The position numbers were made by a program, and so were the translations under genes. Positions 7,240 to 17,500 of a DNA stretch of 35,806 nucleotides are shown piece by piece; position 1 is the stretch's first letter; each line of letters opens with the position of its first letter. The notes under the pieces are model-generated. The model saw nothing but the letters and a program-made list of their open reading frames with translations. It had not been told where the DNA came from and did not search any database. The DNA comes from Vibrio jasicida CAIM 1864 = LMG 25398 (GTDB lineage Bacteria; Pseudomonadota; Gammaproteobacteria; Enterobacterales; Vibrionaceae). The stretch is from assembly GCF_000400365.1 (NCBI RefSeq), contig NZ_BAOG01000149.1, positions 1 through 35,806 of the forward strand. The letters run 5' to 3'.

Positions 7240-10200
7240 TTAAGCCTTGTTGCCAGTGCGATCTGTGCTGTCGGCGTTTTCGATTTGGTTGCCAGTTTGC
7301 ATGCTTGCTTGACTCGGAGTTGAGTTACTTGAGCGCAACTCACGTTGTTTCCACAGCTTGAAGATGGCTGGAAGCACTAACAGCGTCAGTAGTAGTGCCG
7401 ATGCCATACCACCAATCATTGGTGCGGCGATACGTTGCATTACTTCTGATCCTGTCCCTTCGCCGTACATGATCGGAATAAGGCCAATAATTACTGTCAG
7501 TACCGTCATCATTACTGGGCGAACACGCAGGCCTGCACCTTCACGAATGGCATCAGTTAGGTCTTTCGCTTCAAGCTTCTGTTGGCTCTCTTCCGCATCG
7601 AGTTTTTTGTAGTGCCATGCTTGGTTTAGGTAGACGAGCATGATGACCCCAATTTCAACCGCGACGCCTGCGAGGGCAATAAAGCCGACCCCAACAGCAA
7701 TCGAGAAGTTGTAGTTGAGGATATGCATGAGCCACAAACCACCAACCATAGCGAGTGGTAGGGTAAGCATGATGATCATCACTTCGCCAACGCGACGGAA
7801 GCTGAAGTAAAGCAGCAACATAATGATGGCGATGGTGATTGGTACCACGACACTCAAGCGGTCTTTTGCACGCTCCATGTATTCGTATTGACCAGACCAA
7901 GCCAGCGAGTAACCCGCAGGAAGTTCCAATTGATCAGCAACAACCTGTTGCGCTTCTACGACGTAAGAGCCAAGGTCACGACCATCGATGTCGACAAATA
8001 CCCAGCCGTTTGGACGCGCGTTTTCTGTCTTGATCATCGGAGGGCCGTCTTCGTAACGAATGTCCGCTACGTCAGCCAGCGCAATACGAGCGCCATTTGG
8101 TGTCACCAATGGTAGGTTTTGCAGTTTAACCACGGAGTCACGGTAGTCTTGTGGGTAACGAACGTTGATTGGGTAACGCTCCAAGCCTTCAATGGTTTCA
8201 CCCACATTCATACCGCCCACCGCAGTAGAGATCACCTGCTGAACGTCTTTTATGCTCAAGCCATAACGTGCTGCGGCACGACGTTTAATGTCGATCGTGA
8301 CATAACGACCACCTGCTACACGCTCTGCATAAACCGATGCGGTGCCCTGTACGCCATTAAGAATTGGCTCTAACTGAGAACCGATCTTCTCAATCACTTT
8401 CAGGTCAGGGCCCGCGATCTTAATGCCGATAGGGGTTTTGATGCCCGTTGCCAGCATGTCGATACGCGTTTTGATAGGCATTACCCAAGCGTTAGTAAGA
8501 CCAGGGAACTGAACCAGATTGTCGAACTCTTTGCGCAGTGACTCGGTTGTTACCCCTTCACGCCATTGGTCGCGTGGCTTCAACTGAATCACGGTTTCAA
8601 TCATGGTGAGTGGCGCTGGATCGGTTGCGGTCTCAGCTCGGCCAATTTTGCCCCATACGGTTTTCACTTCTGGAACGGTTTTGATCAGCTTGTTGGTTTG
8701 TTGTAGAAGCTCACGCGCCTTACCAATTGAGATACCCGGATAGGTCGTTGGCATGTACATCAAGTCGCCTTCATCCAGTGGCGGGATGAACTCGCTACCC
8801 AGTTTACTGGTAGGGTAGTAAGCCGAAGCCATCAGACCTAATGCGATAACAATCATGGTCTTAGGGTATTTTAAGCTGGTGTTCAACAGCGGACGGTACA
8901 ATGCGACCAAGCCACGGTTAACCGGGTTTTTATGTTCCGGTAACACCTTACCGCGAATGAAGTAGCCCATAAGAACAGGGACGAGTGTGATTGCCAAACC
9001 TGCTGCCGCTGCCATTGCGTAAGTCTTAGTGAACGCAAGCGGCGAGAACATCTTGCCTTCTTGGCCTTCTAAGGCGAACACTGGTACGAAGCTAAGAGTA
9101 ATGATCAACAACGAGAAGAACAGCGGTGCGCCGACCTCTTCTGCGGCTTTGCCGATTACTTGCCAGCGGTTCTTGTCGGTCAATGGCGTTCGTTCAATGT
9201 GCTTGTGAACGTTTTCAATCATCACGATTGCACCATCTACCATGGCACCGATGGCAATCGCGATACCACCAAGGGACATGATGTTGGCGTTGATGCCTTG
9301 CCAATGCATCACGATAAACGCAGTGAGAATGCCAACCGGTAGGCTCAGAGCGATAACCAATGAAGAACGAATGTGGAACAGGAACAACGCACACACAATC
9401 GCGACGACGATGAACTCTTCTGCAAGCTTTTTCCATAGGTTTTCTACCGCTGAATCGATAAGGGTAGAGCGGTCGTAGGTTGCCACAATTTCCACGCCTT
9501 CTGGCAGGCTGCGTTGTAGGTCTGCTAGCTTGTTTTTGACTTTCGCAATCACTTCACTGGCGTTTTCACCAAAGCGCATCACGATAACGCCACCGACCGC
9601 TTCACCCTCGCCATTCAGCTCTGAGATACCTCGTCGCATTTGTGGACCAAGGTTAATGTCTGCGATGTCTCCTAATAGCAACGGCGTGCCTTTCTCAGTG
9701 ACTTTGAGAGGCAGTGACTTGATGTCTTCAATGCTGGTTAGGTAACCCGTGGTACGAACCATGTGCTCGGCTTCGGCCACTTCGATAACGGACGCGCCGG
9801 TTTCTTGGTTACCGTTTTGGATTGCCATGTTCACTTGTTGCAGAGTGAGGTTGTAAGCACGCAGCTTGGCAGGATCAATCTGCACTTGATACTGCTTCAC
9901 CATACCGCCCACGGTCGCGACTTCAGAAACGCCATCCACGGTTTGCAATTCGTATTTCAAGAACCAGTCTTGCAGGCTGCGAAGATCCGCCAAATCATGC
10001 TTGCCGGTTTTGTCCTGTAATACGTAGCTGTAAACCCAGCCCACACCCGTTGCATCAGGACCTAGCGTTGGTTTTGCGTTCGGTGGCAGCTTTGGTGCTA
10101 CTTGGCTTAAGTACTCCAACACGCGTGAACGTGCCCAGTACATGTCGGTATCATCGTTGAAAATGATATAAACGTAAGAGTCACCAAAGAAGGAGTAGCC

Positions 10201-10449
10201 ACGAACTGTCTCAGCACCCGGCACGGCAAGCATGGCGGTGGTGAGTGGGTAAGTGACTTGATCCTCGACGACTTGAGGAGCCTGACCCGGATAGCTTGTC
10301 TTGATGATCACTTGCACATCAGAAAGATCCGGAATCGCATCAACAGGCGTATTCTTTACACTGTAAAGTCCGCCTAATACAAGGGCTAAGGTCGCGACCA
10401 ACACTAGGAATCGGTTGCTCAGTGACCAACGAATAATAGCATTGATCAT
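7240..10449 (-). CDS. cusA: CusA-like heavy-metal RND efflux pump (Cu(I)/Ag(I))
   Basis: This 1069-residue inner-membrane trimeric antiporter belongs to the HME-RND family. It shows the N-terminal helix and DAIPDLSDVQVIIKT motif, two large periplasmic loops, and twelve membrane helices with the charged transmembrane motif GAMVDGAIVMIENV (D405). The three periplasmic methionines that define the Cu/Ag site of E. coli CusA (M573, M623, M672) have equivalents at M566 (DLMYMPTT), M616 (APLTMIET) and M665 (TRIDMLATG) with identical spacing, so monovalent copper or silver is the expected substrate rather than Zn/Co/Cd. It follows the adaptor gene by 2 bp and precedes the cupredoxin. The pump takes metal from periplasm (and possibly cytoplasm) and drives it through the TolC-like channel using proton influx. 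Confidence 0.95.
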   Translation of the reverse strand: MINAIIRWSLSNRFLVLVATLALVLGGLYSVKNTPVDAIPDLSDVQVIIKTSYPGQAPQVVEDQVTYPLTTAMLAVPGAETVRGYSFFGDSYVYIIFNDDTDMYWARSRVLEYLSQVAPKLPPNAKPTLGPDATGVGWVYSYVLQDKTGKHDLADLRSLQDWFLKYELQTVDGVSEVATVGGMVKQYQVQIDPAKLRAYNLTLQQVNMAIQNGNQETGASVIEVAEAEHMVRTTGYLTSIEDIKSLPLKVTEKGTPLLLGDIADINLGPQMRRGISELNGEGEAVGGVIVMRFGENASEVIAKVKNKLADLQRSLPEGVEIVATYDRSTLIDSAVENLWKKLAEEFIVVAIVCALFLFHIRSSLVIALSLPVGILTAFIVMHWQGINANIMSLGGIAIAIGAMVDGAIVMIENVHKHIERTPLTDKNRWQVIGKAAEEVGAPLFFSLLIITLSFVPVFALEGQEGKMFSPLAFTKTYAMAAAAGLAITLVPVLMGYFIRGKVLPEHKNPVNRGLVALYRPLLNTSLKYPKTMIVIALGLMASAYYPTSKLGSEFIPPLDEGDLMYMPTTYPGISIGKARELLQQTNKLIKTVPEVKTVWGKIGRAETATDPAPLTMIETVIQLKPRDQWREGVTTESLRKEFDNLVQFPGLTNAWVMPIKTRIDMLATGIKTPIGIKIAGPDLKVIEKIGSQLEPILNGVQGTASVYAERVAGGRYVTIDIKRRAAARYGLSIKDVQQVISTAVGGMNVGETIEGLERYPINVRYPQDYRDSVVKLQNLPLVTPNGARIALADVADIRYEDGPPMIKTENARPNGWVFVDIDGRDLGSYVVEAQQVVADQLELPAGYSLAWSGQYEYMERAKDRLSVVVPITIAIIMLLLYFSFRRVGEVMIIMLTLPLAMVGGLWLMHILNYNFSIAVGVGFIALAGVAVEIGVIMLVYLNQAWHYKKLDAEESQQKLEAKDLTDAIREGAGLRVRPVMMTVLTVIIGLIPIMYGEGTGSEVMQRIAAPMIGGMASALLLTLLVLPAIFKLWKQRELRSSNSTPSQASMQTGNQIENADSTDRTGNKA

Positions 10450-10451
10450 AA

Positions 10452-12170
10452 TTAACCCTCGACGGCTGTTGTTGCAGGAGCTAGCTGTTTAAGAACGTAG
10501 TCAGATCCTTGTTTTTCAACTAGAAACCGAACTTTCTGTCCTTCTTCAAAACCCGTTAGATCAACGTCTTCACCCACAGAGAAGTTCATCTCGCCTGCAT
10601 CCCAGTTCCATTCTGCAACCGGTAAGTGGTTTAAGGTGATCATGCCAAAGTCGGCCATCAGCATGGTGATGTCACCAGTCAACCAAACTTCTGCCGCAAT
10701 GACGCTGTTGTCTGCCTTATAGTCGATGATTTGGTACTGACCGGACTCCGTCTTTTGCATTTCAAATTCGATAGCCTGACCTTTTTTCAAGTCACCCATT
10801 TCAACGCCATCTGCGAAAGTGAAGTTCATTACCATGCCCGGCCAATCCCATTCTGGTACAGGTTGGTGGTTGATGGTCAGCATGCGGTGATCTTTCATTA
10901 CGTCTGTGATCTCACCTTTGGCCCATGCTGTTTCCGCCGCTGCTTCTACACCATTGATGCGAGACAGATCCGCCGACTGGCTTGATTCAGAGTCGAGCAT
11001 GAAGTGAGATGACGTAACGATCTTATCGCCTTGTTTAAGTCCTTGTAATACTTCGATCTGTTCGCCAGCTTCACGGCCAACTTCAATTCGAGCTGAGCGG
11101 TATTTGCCTTCGCCCTCAGCTAGAACAACGCGAGTCATACCACCAGAGCGGATAACAGATGATTTAGGAATCGTTAATACTGCGTCGTCAGTAACAGGCT
11201 GCAAGGCAATATTGGCGAACATGTTTGGCTTCAATGCGCCATCTGGGTTAGGGAATTTAAGACGCACACGCAACGTACGTGTTTTCGGATCGAGGATTGG
11301 GTATACGTAATCTACGACACCTTGCCATTCATTACCCGGAATCGCGTCAAGAGTCATCGTGGCTTGAGAGCCTGCTTTCATCCAGTGTGCTTGACGCTCA
11401 AAAACTTCTGCATCAACCCAAACATTGTCCAAGGGACCTGCACTGATCACCGCTTGAGCAGGGGACAAATAGCCACCTTCACGCACGTTTAAGCTCGCGA
11501 TAACGCCATCAGCAGGCGCTTTGATTTCAATGGTTTGCGATGCTTTACCACTACGAGTAATGGATTTGATTTGAGCGCGGTCAACACCAAGCGTTACCAA
11601 GCGTTCGGTCGCGCCTTTTACAAGACCTTTGCGGCCAGTGCGGTACGCATTCAGCAATTCTTCTTGTGCTTTAACCAGTTCTGGAGAGTAGAGCGTGAAA
11701 AGCACATCGCCTTTCTTCACTTTCTCACCCACGGCATTGATGTAGAGTTTTTCTACCCAACCCGCCACACGAACGTTCGTTTGCCATAACAGACTTTCAT
11801 CAAAGGCAATATAGCCAACCGTTTCGATGCGTGGTGACAACTGCTGTAGTGTCGCGTTTGCGGTTTTAACCCCGAGGTTATTTTCTACTGAAGGGTCAAT
11901 AGTCACTGTACCTGGTGCATCTTGTTCACCGGATAGGTCTTCTGCGTAAACCGGAATCAAATCCATGCCCATTGGGGATTTACCCGGTTTGTCGCGTTTG
12001 TAATTCGGATCCATTGGGGCAACCCAGTAAAGCGGATCATTAGAGCTTGCAGCAGACTCGCCACCCATCGCACTCATGTCATGAGTTGAGCCCGTAAGAA
12101 AATGATTAGCACCAAACCCTAAAGCACCACCAACAATCAGCGCGATGGTTGCAATCTTAAATGTTTTCAT
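10452..12170 (-). CDS. cusB: CusB-like periplasmic adaptor with two C-terminal CusF-like domains
   Basis: This 572-residue membrane fusion protein is much longer than E. coli CusB (about 400). An N-terminal helix (5-25) is followed by a heavy-metal-binding motif (YWVAPMDPNYKRDKPGKSPM, about 48-67), then barrel-sandwich, alpha-hairpin and beta-barrel domains (about 90-390). After a linker come two CusF-like OB folds, near 416-486 and 496-562. The first has all CusF ligands: H435, W443, M446 and M448. The second keeps H515, W523 and M528 but has G526 in place of the first Met. The fusion ties a copper chaperone to the adaptor. It lies second among the pump genes, 2 bp before cusA, with a 146-bp spacer to the outer-membrane factor gene upstream. 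Confidence 0.93.
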   Translation of the reverse strand: MKTFKIATIALIVGGALGFGANHFLTGSTHDMSAMGGESAASSNDPLYWVAPMDPNYKRDKPGKSPMGMDLIPVYAEDLSGEQDAPGTVTIDPSVENNLGVKTANATLQQLSPRIETVGYIAFDESLLWQTNVRVAGWVEKLYINAVGEKVKKGDVLFTLYSPELVKAQEELLNAYRTGRKGLVKGATERLVTLGVDRAQIKSITRSGKASQTIEIKAPADGVIASLNVREGGYLSPAQAVISAGPLDNVWVDAEVFERQAHWMKAGSQATMTLDAIPGNEWQGVVDYVYPILDPKTRTLRVRLKFPNPDGALKPNMFANIALQPVTDDAVLTIPKSSVIRSGGMTRVVLAEGEGKYRSARIEVGREAGEQIEVLQGLKQGDKIVTSSHFMLDSESSQSADLSRINGVEAAAETAWAKGEITDVMKDHRMLTINHQPVPEWDWPGMVMNFTFADGVEMGDLKKGQAIEFEMQKTESGQYQIIDYKADNSVIAAEVWLTGDITMLMADFGMITLNHLPVAEWNWDAGEMNFSVGEDVDLTGFEEGQKVRFLVEKQGSDYVLKQLAPATTAVEG

Positions 12171-12241
12171 TGTTTTACCTTATTTTCCCCTTCACATTTG
12201 ACGCTACAGCGTTGTTGCCTGCTCTCGTTCACCCAAATCAC

Positions 12242-12305
12242 ATAGCAGATCTATGCTCATGGGATTCTCTCGTTTGCCGCCTAGCTGTAGCCCCAACTGT
12301 CTTGG
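12242..12305 (-). other. Hairpin-rich spacer in the copper operon
   Basis: Between the outer-membrane factor and adaptor genes, two short hairpins are visible: CATAG/CTATG (12242-12256) and CCCCAA/TTGGGG (12289-12305). Neither is followed by a T run on the minus strand, so they look like RNA-processing or stability elements rather than terminators. Confidence 0.35.
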
Positions 12306-12316
12306 GGAATCACAAA

Positions 12317-13708
12317 TTAATATGTCGAAATAGAGCGAGCTTCTGGTGAAGCGACTTGGTAGTCGAAACCACCGAGTAGGGTGGCTAAATTGCTGTTTGC
12401 GATGTTGAGATCGGTCAGTAGACGTTGTTGCTCTAATTGCAGAGCCAACTCGTCTGTGGTGGCAGAAATCACATCGTTAAACTGCGCTGTGTTGTTTTGA
12501 TAACCCCGCTCAACGGCTTGAATGCGCGCTTTCGCTTGAGGCAATAAGGTGGATTGATAACGTTCTAAACGCTGGGTTAAGTTGCCGCGATCAACCAGCA
12601 AAGTGTTCACCTTGGCATTCATCTGCGTTAGTAAGGTGTCTTTTTGCGATTGTGCCGCGCCAACTTGGTATTGAGCGGCAGCAAGATTGCGATCTTGGCG
12701 GTCACCCGTAAACAACGGAATGTCCATGGTGAGGTAAGCGCTAACCAAATCAGAGGCGGGCTCACCCATCATGTTGTCGGCTTGGCGGTAGGCGTACATT
12801 ACTTCGACGCCAAACTGTGGGTTGTAGGCTTGCTCAGCAATTTCCACCTGCGTTTTATTGGCAGAAATGCTGACGTCTGCCATCTTAACCATCGGGTGTT
12901 GGCTGAGTTGCTGATAATGCTTGGTGGAATTCTGACTCGCAGCAAGTTTGCTATTCAGTGTGTCCCAATTAAGTTGATTGCTCGCGTGCAGAGCCTGTTC
13001 GTTTGCCAACCAATCTGACCCCAACCATTCGGAGAGTTGAGAGATAAGACGACGTTGCATTTGTGCGTTGGCTTGCAGTTTCTCATCCAACTTGCTGACT
13101 TGTAATTGAGCGTTGAGTAGGTCTTGCGCTTCACTCTTACCAATCGAATAGTTGGTTTGAATAAAGCTTTCCATCTCCTTCATCAACTTGCGGTTCTCAA
13201 GCAAGATTTGCTCAGCGCGTTGCTGGTAACCAAGCTCTAACCAAAGTTGAGTCATGCTGTTGGCTACCTCAAGCTCACGAGCATGCACTTGAAGCCCAAG
13301 GCCGTCGGCTTGTTGATTGGCTTTCTTCTGCTGTAAATCAAGCGTAGAGCCACGCTCAAACTGTTGCATTAAACCAACGGAGATGTTGGTCATTGGGTCT
13401 TCATCGAATTTGAAGCTGTCGACAGGCAAGCCACCAAAACCTACTTTTAGTTTTGGGTCCATCAAGGTCGCACTCGCGACGCCCGTTTCACGCATGGCAG
13501 CAGATTGCGCTGAGTATTGCTTACGATTGCCATCGTTACTCAAAGCGACGTTGATCAGTTGGGCAAGCTTGGTCGTTGAAGCTCGCTCACTTGATGCGGA
13601 ATTTTGCGCTGCGTGCGTCTCTTTACCTGCGGCGTTAACCAAGGTTGGTGCAGCGACCAGAGCCACCATAAAAATAGGTGCAGCTAAGCGGTATGGTTTG
13701 ATATCCAT
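12317..13708 (-). CDS. cusC: TolC-family outer-membrane factor of the copper efflux system
   Basis: This 463-residue protein has an N-terminal signal (cleavage near TLVNA-AG) and two OEP repeats rich in long amphipathic helices (ANSMTQLWLELGYQQRAEQILLENRKLM; TLLTQMNAKVNTLLVDRGNLTQRLERYQSTLLPQAKARIQAVERGY), the pattern of TolC-type channels. E. coli CusC is a lipoprotein; no lipobox cysteine is seen here, so this one is probably an ordinary signal-peptidase I substrate. It precedes the adaptor and pump genes and supplies the outer-membrane exit duct for the tripartite Cu/Ag pump. The cusC label rests on context plus fold; divergence from the E. coli protein is large. Confidence 0.87.
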   Translation of the reverse strand: MDIKPYRLAAPIFMVALVAAPTLVNAAGKETHAAQNSASSERASTTKLAQLINVALSNDGNRKQYSAQSAAMRETGVASATLMDPKLKVGFGGLPVDSFKFDEDPMTNISVGLMQQFERGSTLDLQQKKANQQADGLGLQVHARELEVANSMTQLWLELGYQQRAEQILLENRKLMKEMESFIQTNYSIGKSEAQDLLNAQLQVSKLDEKLQANAQMQRRLISQLSEWLGSDWLANEQALHASNQLNWDTLNSKLAASQNSTKHYQQLSQHPMVKMADVSISANKTQVEIAEQAYNPQFGVEVMYAYRQADNMMGEPASDLVSAYLTMDIPLFTGDRQDRNLAAAQYQVGAAQSQKDTLLTQMNAKVNTLLVDRGNLTQRLERYQSTLLPQAKARIQAVERGYQNNTAQFNDVISATTDELALQLEQQRLLTDLNIANSNLATLLGGFDYQVASPEARSISTY

Positions 13709-13843
13709 AATCTAAATCCAGTGTTCGCCGGATCGATGGAGGTGCGGATTTTATTGCGGGAACAGTAAAGCCTTGTTACCTCATCGTTCAGGCGCATTAA
13801 AACAACCTGCGATATACGCGCAGGGTCGAATGCTAGGACGGAT

Positions 13844-14278
13844 TTAGGCTATAGGAGGTCGGTATAGGTCGCGGCTGACGTGTACGACAGGGGAAGCAAC
13901 TTCAGGAGTAATAGTTGCGCGATAGACAACGGGCATTGGGCTATTGATAGGATTCGGTAGGGGGACGAAAACTATCGTACACGCGGCAGTACAGCAGGTA
14001 TGAACCATGCCGGAGCCTCCACCACAGTTCATGCTGGTTTCTCTTGCATCGCCATCTTCGGACATAGAACCGTCAGTCATGGAGACGTCCATCATGCCAG
14101 GCATACCGCAGTGTTCGCTGTCACTCATCATAGAAGGATGGTGAGCCATGCCAGTAGACATCATTTGAATATTCATCAACGGCTCACTGTTCGCCACACT
14201 AGATACCAATAGTACTAGCGTCGTGAAGAGAGTTAACCAGATTGTATGCAGCGATTTTAAGTGCATACCCTTTCCCAT
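13844..14278 (-). CDS. Small exported Met/His/Cys-rich protein heading the copper operon
   Basis: This 144-residue protein has a hydrophobic N-terminal segment (IWLTLFTTLVLLVSSVANS), then a Met-rich stretch (MNIQMMSTGMAHHPSMMS, MPGMMDVSMTDGSM) and a cysteine cluster with SMNCGGGSGMVHTCCTAAC. The C-terminus ends in LYRPPIA, reminiscent of CopL/DUF2946-like small proteins that close with an RPP motif, but the match is weak. The composition points to periplasmic copper binding. It is the first gene after the MerR-type promoter and 135 bp before the outer-membrane factor. Two starts are possible: 14278, or the fifth-codon ATG at 14266, which is preceded by GGAAAGGG, a better ribosome-binding sequence although close to the start. 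The function is not known to me. Confidence 0.75.
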   Translation of the reverse strand: MGKGMHLKSLHTIWLTLFTTLVLLVSSVANSEPLMNIQMMSTGMAHHPSMMSDSEHCGMPGMMDVSMTDGSMSEDGDARETSMNCGGGSGMVHTCCTAACTIVFVPLPNPINSPMPVVYRATITPEVASPVVHVSRDLYRPPIA

Positions 14279-14283
14279 GTGTT

Positions 14284-14310
14284 TGATGAAAATGATGAAA
14301 ATGATGAAAA
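14284..14310 (-). repeat. Three perfect 9-bp tandem repeats in the copper operon leader
   Basis: TGATGAAAA occurs three times without change at 14284-14292, 14293-14301 and 14302-14310. On the transcribed minus strand it reads TTTTCATCA three times and fills almost the entire predicted 5' untranslated region between the start site (near 14311) and the first codon. Confidence 0.85.
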
Positions 14311-14317
14311 CCCTTCA

Positions 14318-14348
14318 ATTCTAAAGGTTAACCTAAGGGTAAGGTCAA
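14318..14348 (-). promoter_or_regulatory. MerR/CueR-type promoter of the copper operon
   Basis: On the minus strand TTGACC (14348-14343) and TAGAAT (14323-14318) are separated by 19 bp, the over-long spacer that marks promoters activated by MerR-family regulators. The left half TTGACCTTACCCTT closely resembles the start of E. coli CueR sites (ACCTTCCCCTT). The right half of the dyad is not clean (GGTTAACCTT rather than AAGGT), so the exact regulator is uncertain. No cueR gene lies in the window. Confidence 0.6.
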
Positions 14349-14590
14349 TCATTTATTACTCTTATTATCAAAATAGTCCAACCCTTCAGTTTTCGCACTT
14401 TCGAGGGAGTAAAACGTTTGTTAAACACCGAGTGTTGAAAGTTAGCGAAAGAAGCCCTCGCTTTTTATGACACGTGAAAAATGTGGTTTATAAGTTTTAC
14501 ATCACACTAACTTGTCTTACAAATGATTATCCTTATAGAATGCATGGTTTTACTTGTGCAGATTTGGATTTGCTTTGCTGCGGGGGTTGC

Positions 14591-17500
14591 ATGATAGAAA
14601 TTGTCATCGATGGAAAATATAGAATTGTAGAAGAGGGTCTAACCCTTTTAGAAGCAGCAAAAGTGTGTGGGGTCGAGATCCCATCGCTGTGCGGAATGAA
14701 CAAAAGTAATGAAAAAGTACCGTGTGATTTGTGTGTGGTTGAAGTCGAAAGCGGCGGTACTAAGCGTGCGTGTGAACTCGAAGTTTACCGCGGCCTTAAT
14801 GTGGTCACGCAATCAGAACAATTAAGCGAGCACCGCAGAAAAGCACTCAACCGCATCATGACGGACCATTACGCCGATTGTGAAGCGCCATGTAAAACCG
14901 CGTGTCCTGCGGGCGTGGATATCCAATCGTACCTTTATCACATCGCACAGAACGATCATCAAAAAGCGATTGAAGTGATTAAACGTACGCTTCCTATGCC
15001 GCTATCGATTGGCCGTGTGTGCCCGGCATTTTGTGAGAGCGAATGTCGCCGCTCGTTAGTCGATGAGCCTATTGCAATTCGTCAGCTAAAACGTCATGCC
15101 GCGGATGCAGATCTGTCTGCGCATGAAGCCTATGTGCCAGAAAAGAAACCAAGTAAAGGGTTGAACATTGCCGTCGTCGGCAGTGGTCCTGGTGGTCTAA
15201 CGGCTGGCTACTACCTATCGAACGAAGGCTATGACGTTACGGTCTTTGAATCCATGCCAAAAGCGGGCGGTTGGTTGCGTTACGGTATTCCTGAATACCG
15301 TTTGCCAAAAGACATTCTCGATAAAGAAATCGAACTGATGTGCCGTAATGGCATGCAAGTTCACACTAATCAAAAGCTGGGTGTGGATTTCACGCTTTCT
15401 CAATTGAGCGAAGAATACGATGCGGTGTGTTTAGCTGTCGGCGCGTCTCAAGCGGTTGAAATGCATTACACAGGCAGTGACCTTGAAGGTTGCTACTTAG
15501 GCGTTGATTACCTTAAAGATTACGTCACTGAGCAAAACTATGTAACGGGCCAGAAAGTCGCGGTGATCGGTGGTGGTAACACAGCAATTGACTGTGCTCG
15601 CACTGCGCGTCGAGCTGGTGCAGACACCACGTTGATTTATCGTCGTACTCGTGACGAAATGCCGGCAGAAGACTACGAGATTGTCGAAGCGGAACACGAA
15701 GGGGTGAAGTTCCACTTCTTGACCAACCCTGCAGAAAACCTTGCCGATGAAACCGGACGCGTGAATGCGATTCGCCTAGAACGCATGGCGTTGGGTGAGC
15801 CGGATGCATCTGGTCGTCGAAGCCCTAAACCAACCGGCGAGTTCTTCACCGAAGAGTTCGACACCGTAATTGCGGCAGTATCGCAAAAGCCAGACCTGAG
15901 CTTCCTAGAAGGTGAAGACTTATCTATTCCGCTAACGCGCTGGAACACCTCTGATGCAGATGAAAAGACCATGCACACCGGCACGGGCAACATCTTCAGT
16001 ATTGGTGATTTCCGCCGTGGTCCTGCAACGGCAGTTGAAGCCGTGGGAGATGGCCGCGTTGCGGCAAAAGCCATTGATCTGTTTTTGAATGGCGATATGG
16101 CAGATATGCCAAAGGCGGCGTTTAACTCGCGTAAAGAGAAGAAGCTCTCTCAAGTCGACCCGCTTCACTTCGAGAACATCCAGAAAGTCGCTCGCTCTAT
16201 CATGCCTGAGCTGACTCCAGCACAACGCGAGCAAAGCTTCGCTGAAGTGGAGTTGGGTTTTGATAACGAAGAAGCAATGAAAGAAGCAGCGCGCTGTCTA
16301 GAATGTGGCTGTCAGGCAAATACCGATTGTGCGCTGCGTGATTACTCCACCGAATATGAAGCTGAGCAAAGCTTTGACTTCTCCTTACAGATTAAATCGC
16401 ATCAAGATTGGTTAGATCTTCGTGCGAAAGACTTGCGTCATAAGTACGAAGTTGACCGTAGCTCTGAGTTTATTGAGTTTGATGCCAACCGCTGTATTAG
16501 CTGTGGTCAGTGCATCCAAGCGTGTCGTGACAAAGCCGTGCACGGCGTACTGAACTTTGTGTGCGACAAACAAGGTCGTCCTGCATTACGTCCTGACGAC
16601 CGTCCACACTTCGGAAGTAACAAGAATGGTTTAACCCTAATGGGCGATTCGAACTGCGTGCAATGTGGCGCGTGTGTTCAAGTGTGTCCAACGGGTGCGA
16701 TGGTCGATAGTCGTGACCGTTCGCAAGGCCGTACTGAAGATCTGAAAGCGGTCGACACCATCTGTACGTACTGTGGTGTGGGTTGTAAGTTGACTATGTT
16801 CGTGGACGAAGCAACCAATACGATTCGTTACGTGAAAGGCGGTGACTCGCCGGTGAACCAAGGCATGTTGTGTGTGAAAGGGCGCTTTGGTTTTGATTTC
16901 ATTGGCAGTGAAGAGCGTCTTACCACGCCATTGATCCGTAAAGACGGTTGGCTGCAACCTGCAAGCTGGGAAGAGGCGATTCAACTGATTGCGGGCAAGT
17001 TCTCTGGCATTAAGCAAGATTTTGGCAGCAACGCATTGGCAGGCTTCTCTTCAGCGAAAACCACCAACGAAGATAACTACGCGTTCCAAAAATTTGTCCG
17101 TCGTGAACTGGGCACTAACAACGTCGACCACTGTGCGCGTTTGTGTCACGCATCGAGTGTAACCGGTCTTGAGGCGTCACTGGGTAGTGGTGCAATGACC
17201 AACGACATTCCAAGCATTAAACACTCGGATGTGATCTTTATTATTGGTTCGGATACCACATCGGCGCACCCGATTATCGCTTCACATATCAAACAAGCAA
17301 TTCGTCACCACGGTGCTCGTTTGATTGTAGCTGACCCGAAACGTGTTGATATGGCAGAGCATGCTGAGCTGTATATGGCGCACCGTCCGGGTACAGATGT
17401 GATGCTTTTAAATGGCGTCATGCAGCAGATCATCAAGAACGGTTGGTACGATCAAGAGTACATCGAAGAACGTGTCGACGGCTTTGATACCTTGTTGCAA

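Noticed and set aside
7240..10449. Several open frames antisense to the RND pump gene
   Set aside because: They lie wholly inside a well-supported gene, lack family features and have no ribosome-binding sites; they are coding shadows.
14284..14310. Short tandem repeats as a CRISPR array
   Set aside because: The 9-bp units are directly adjacent with no spacers and no cas genes are in the window.
14474..14590. N-terminal 39-codon extension of the formate dehydrogenase fusion
   Set aside because: The extension is atypical in composition, precedes the 2Fe-2S domain start, and a better start with an upstream G-rich sequence lies at 14591.
17100..17170. Selenocysteine codon in the formate dehydrogenase active site
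   Set aside because: The motif reads NVDHCARLCHASS with an ordinary Cys codon; no in-frame TGA is present.
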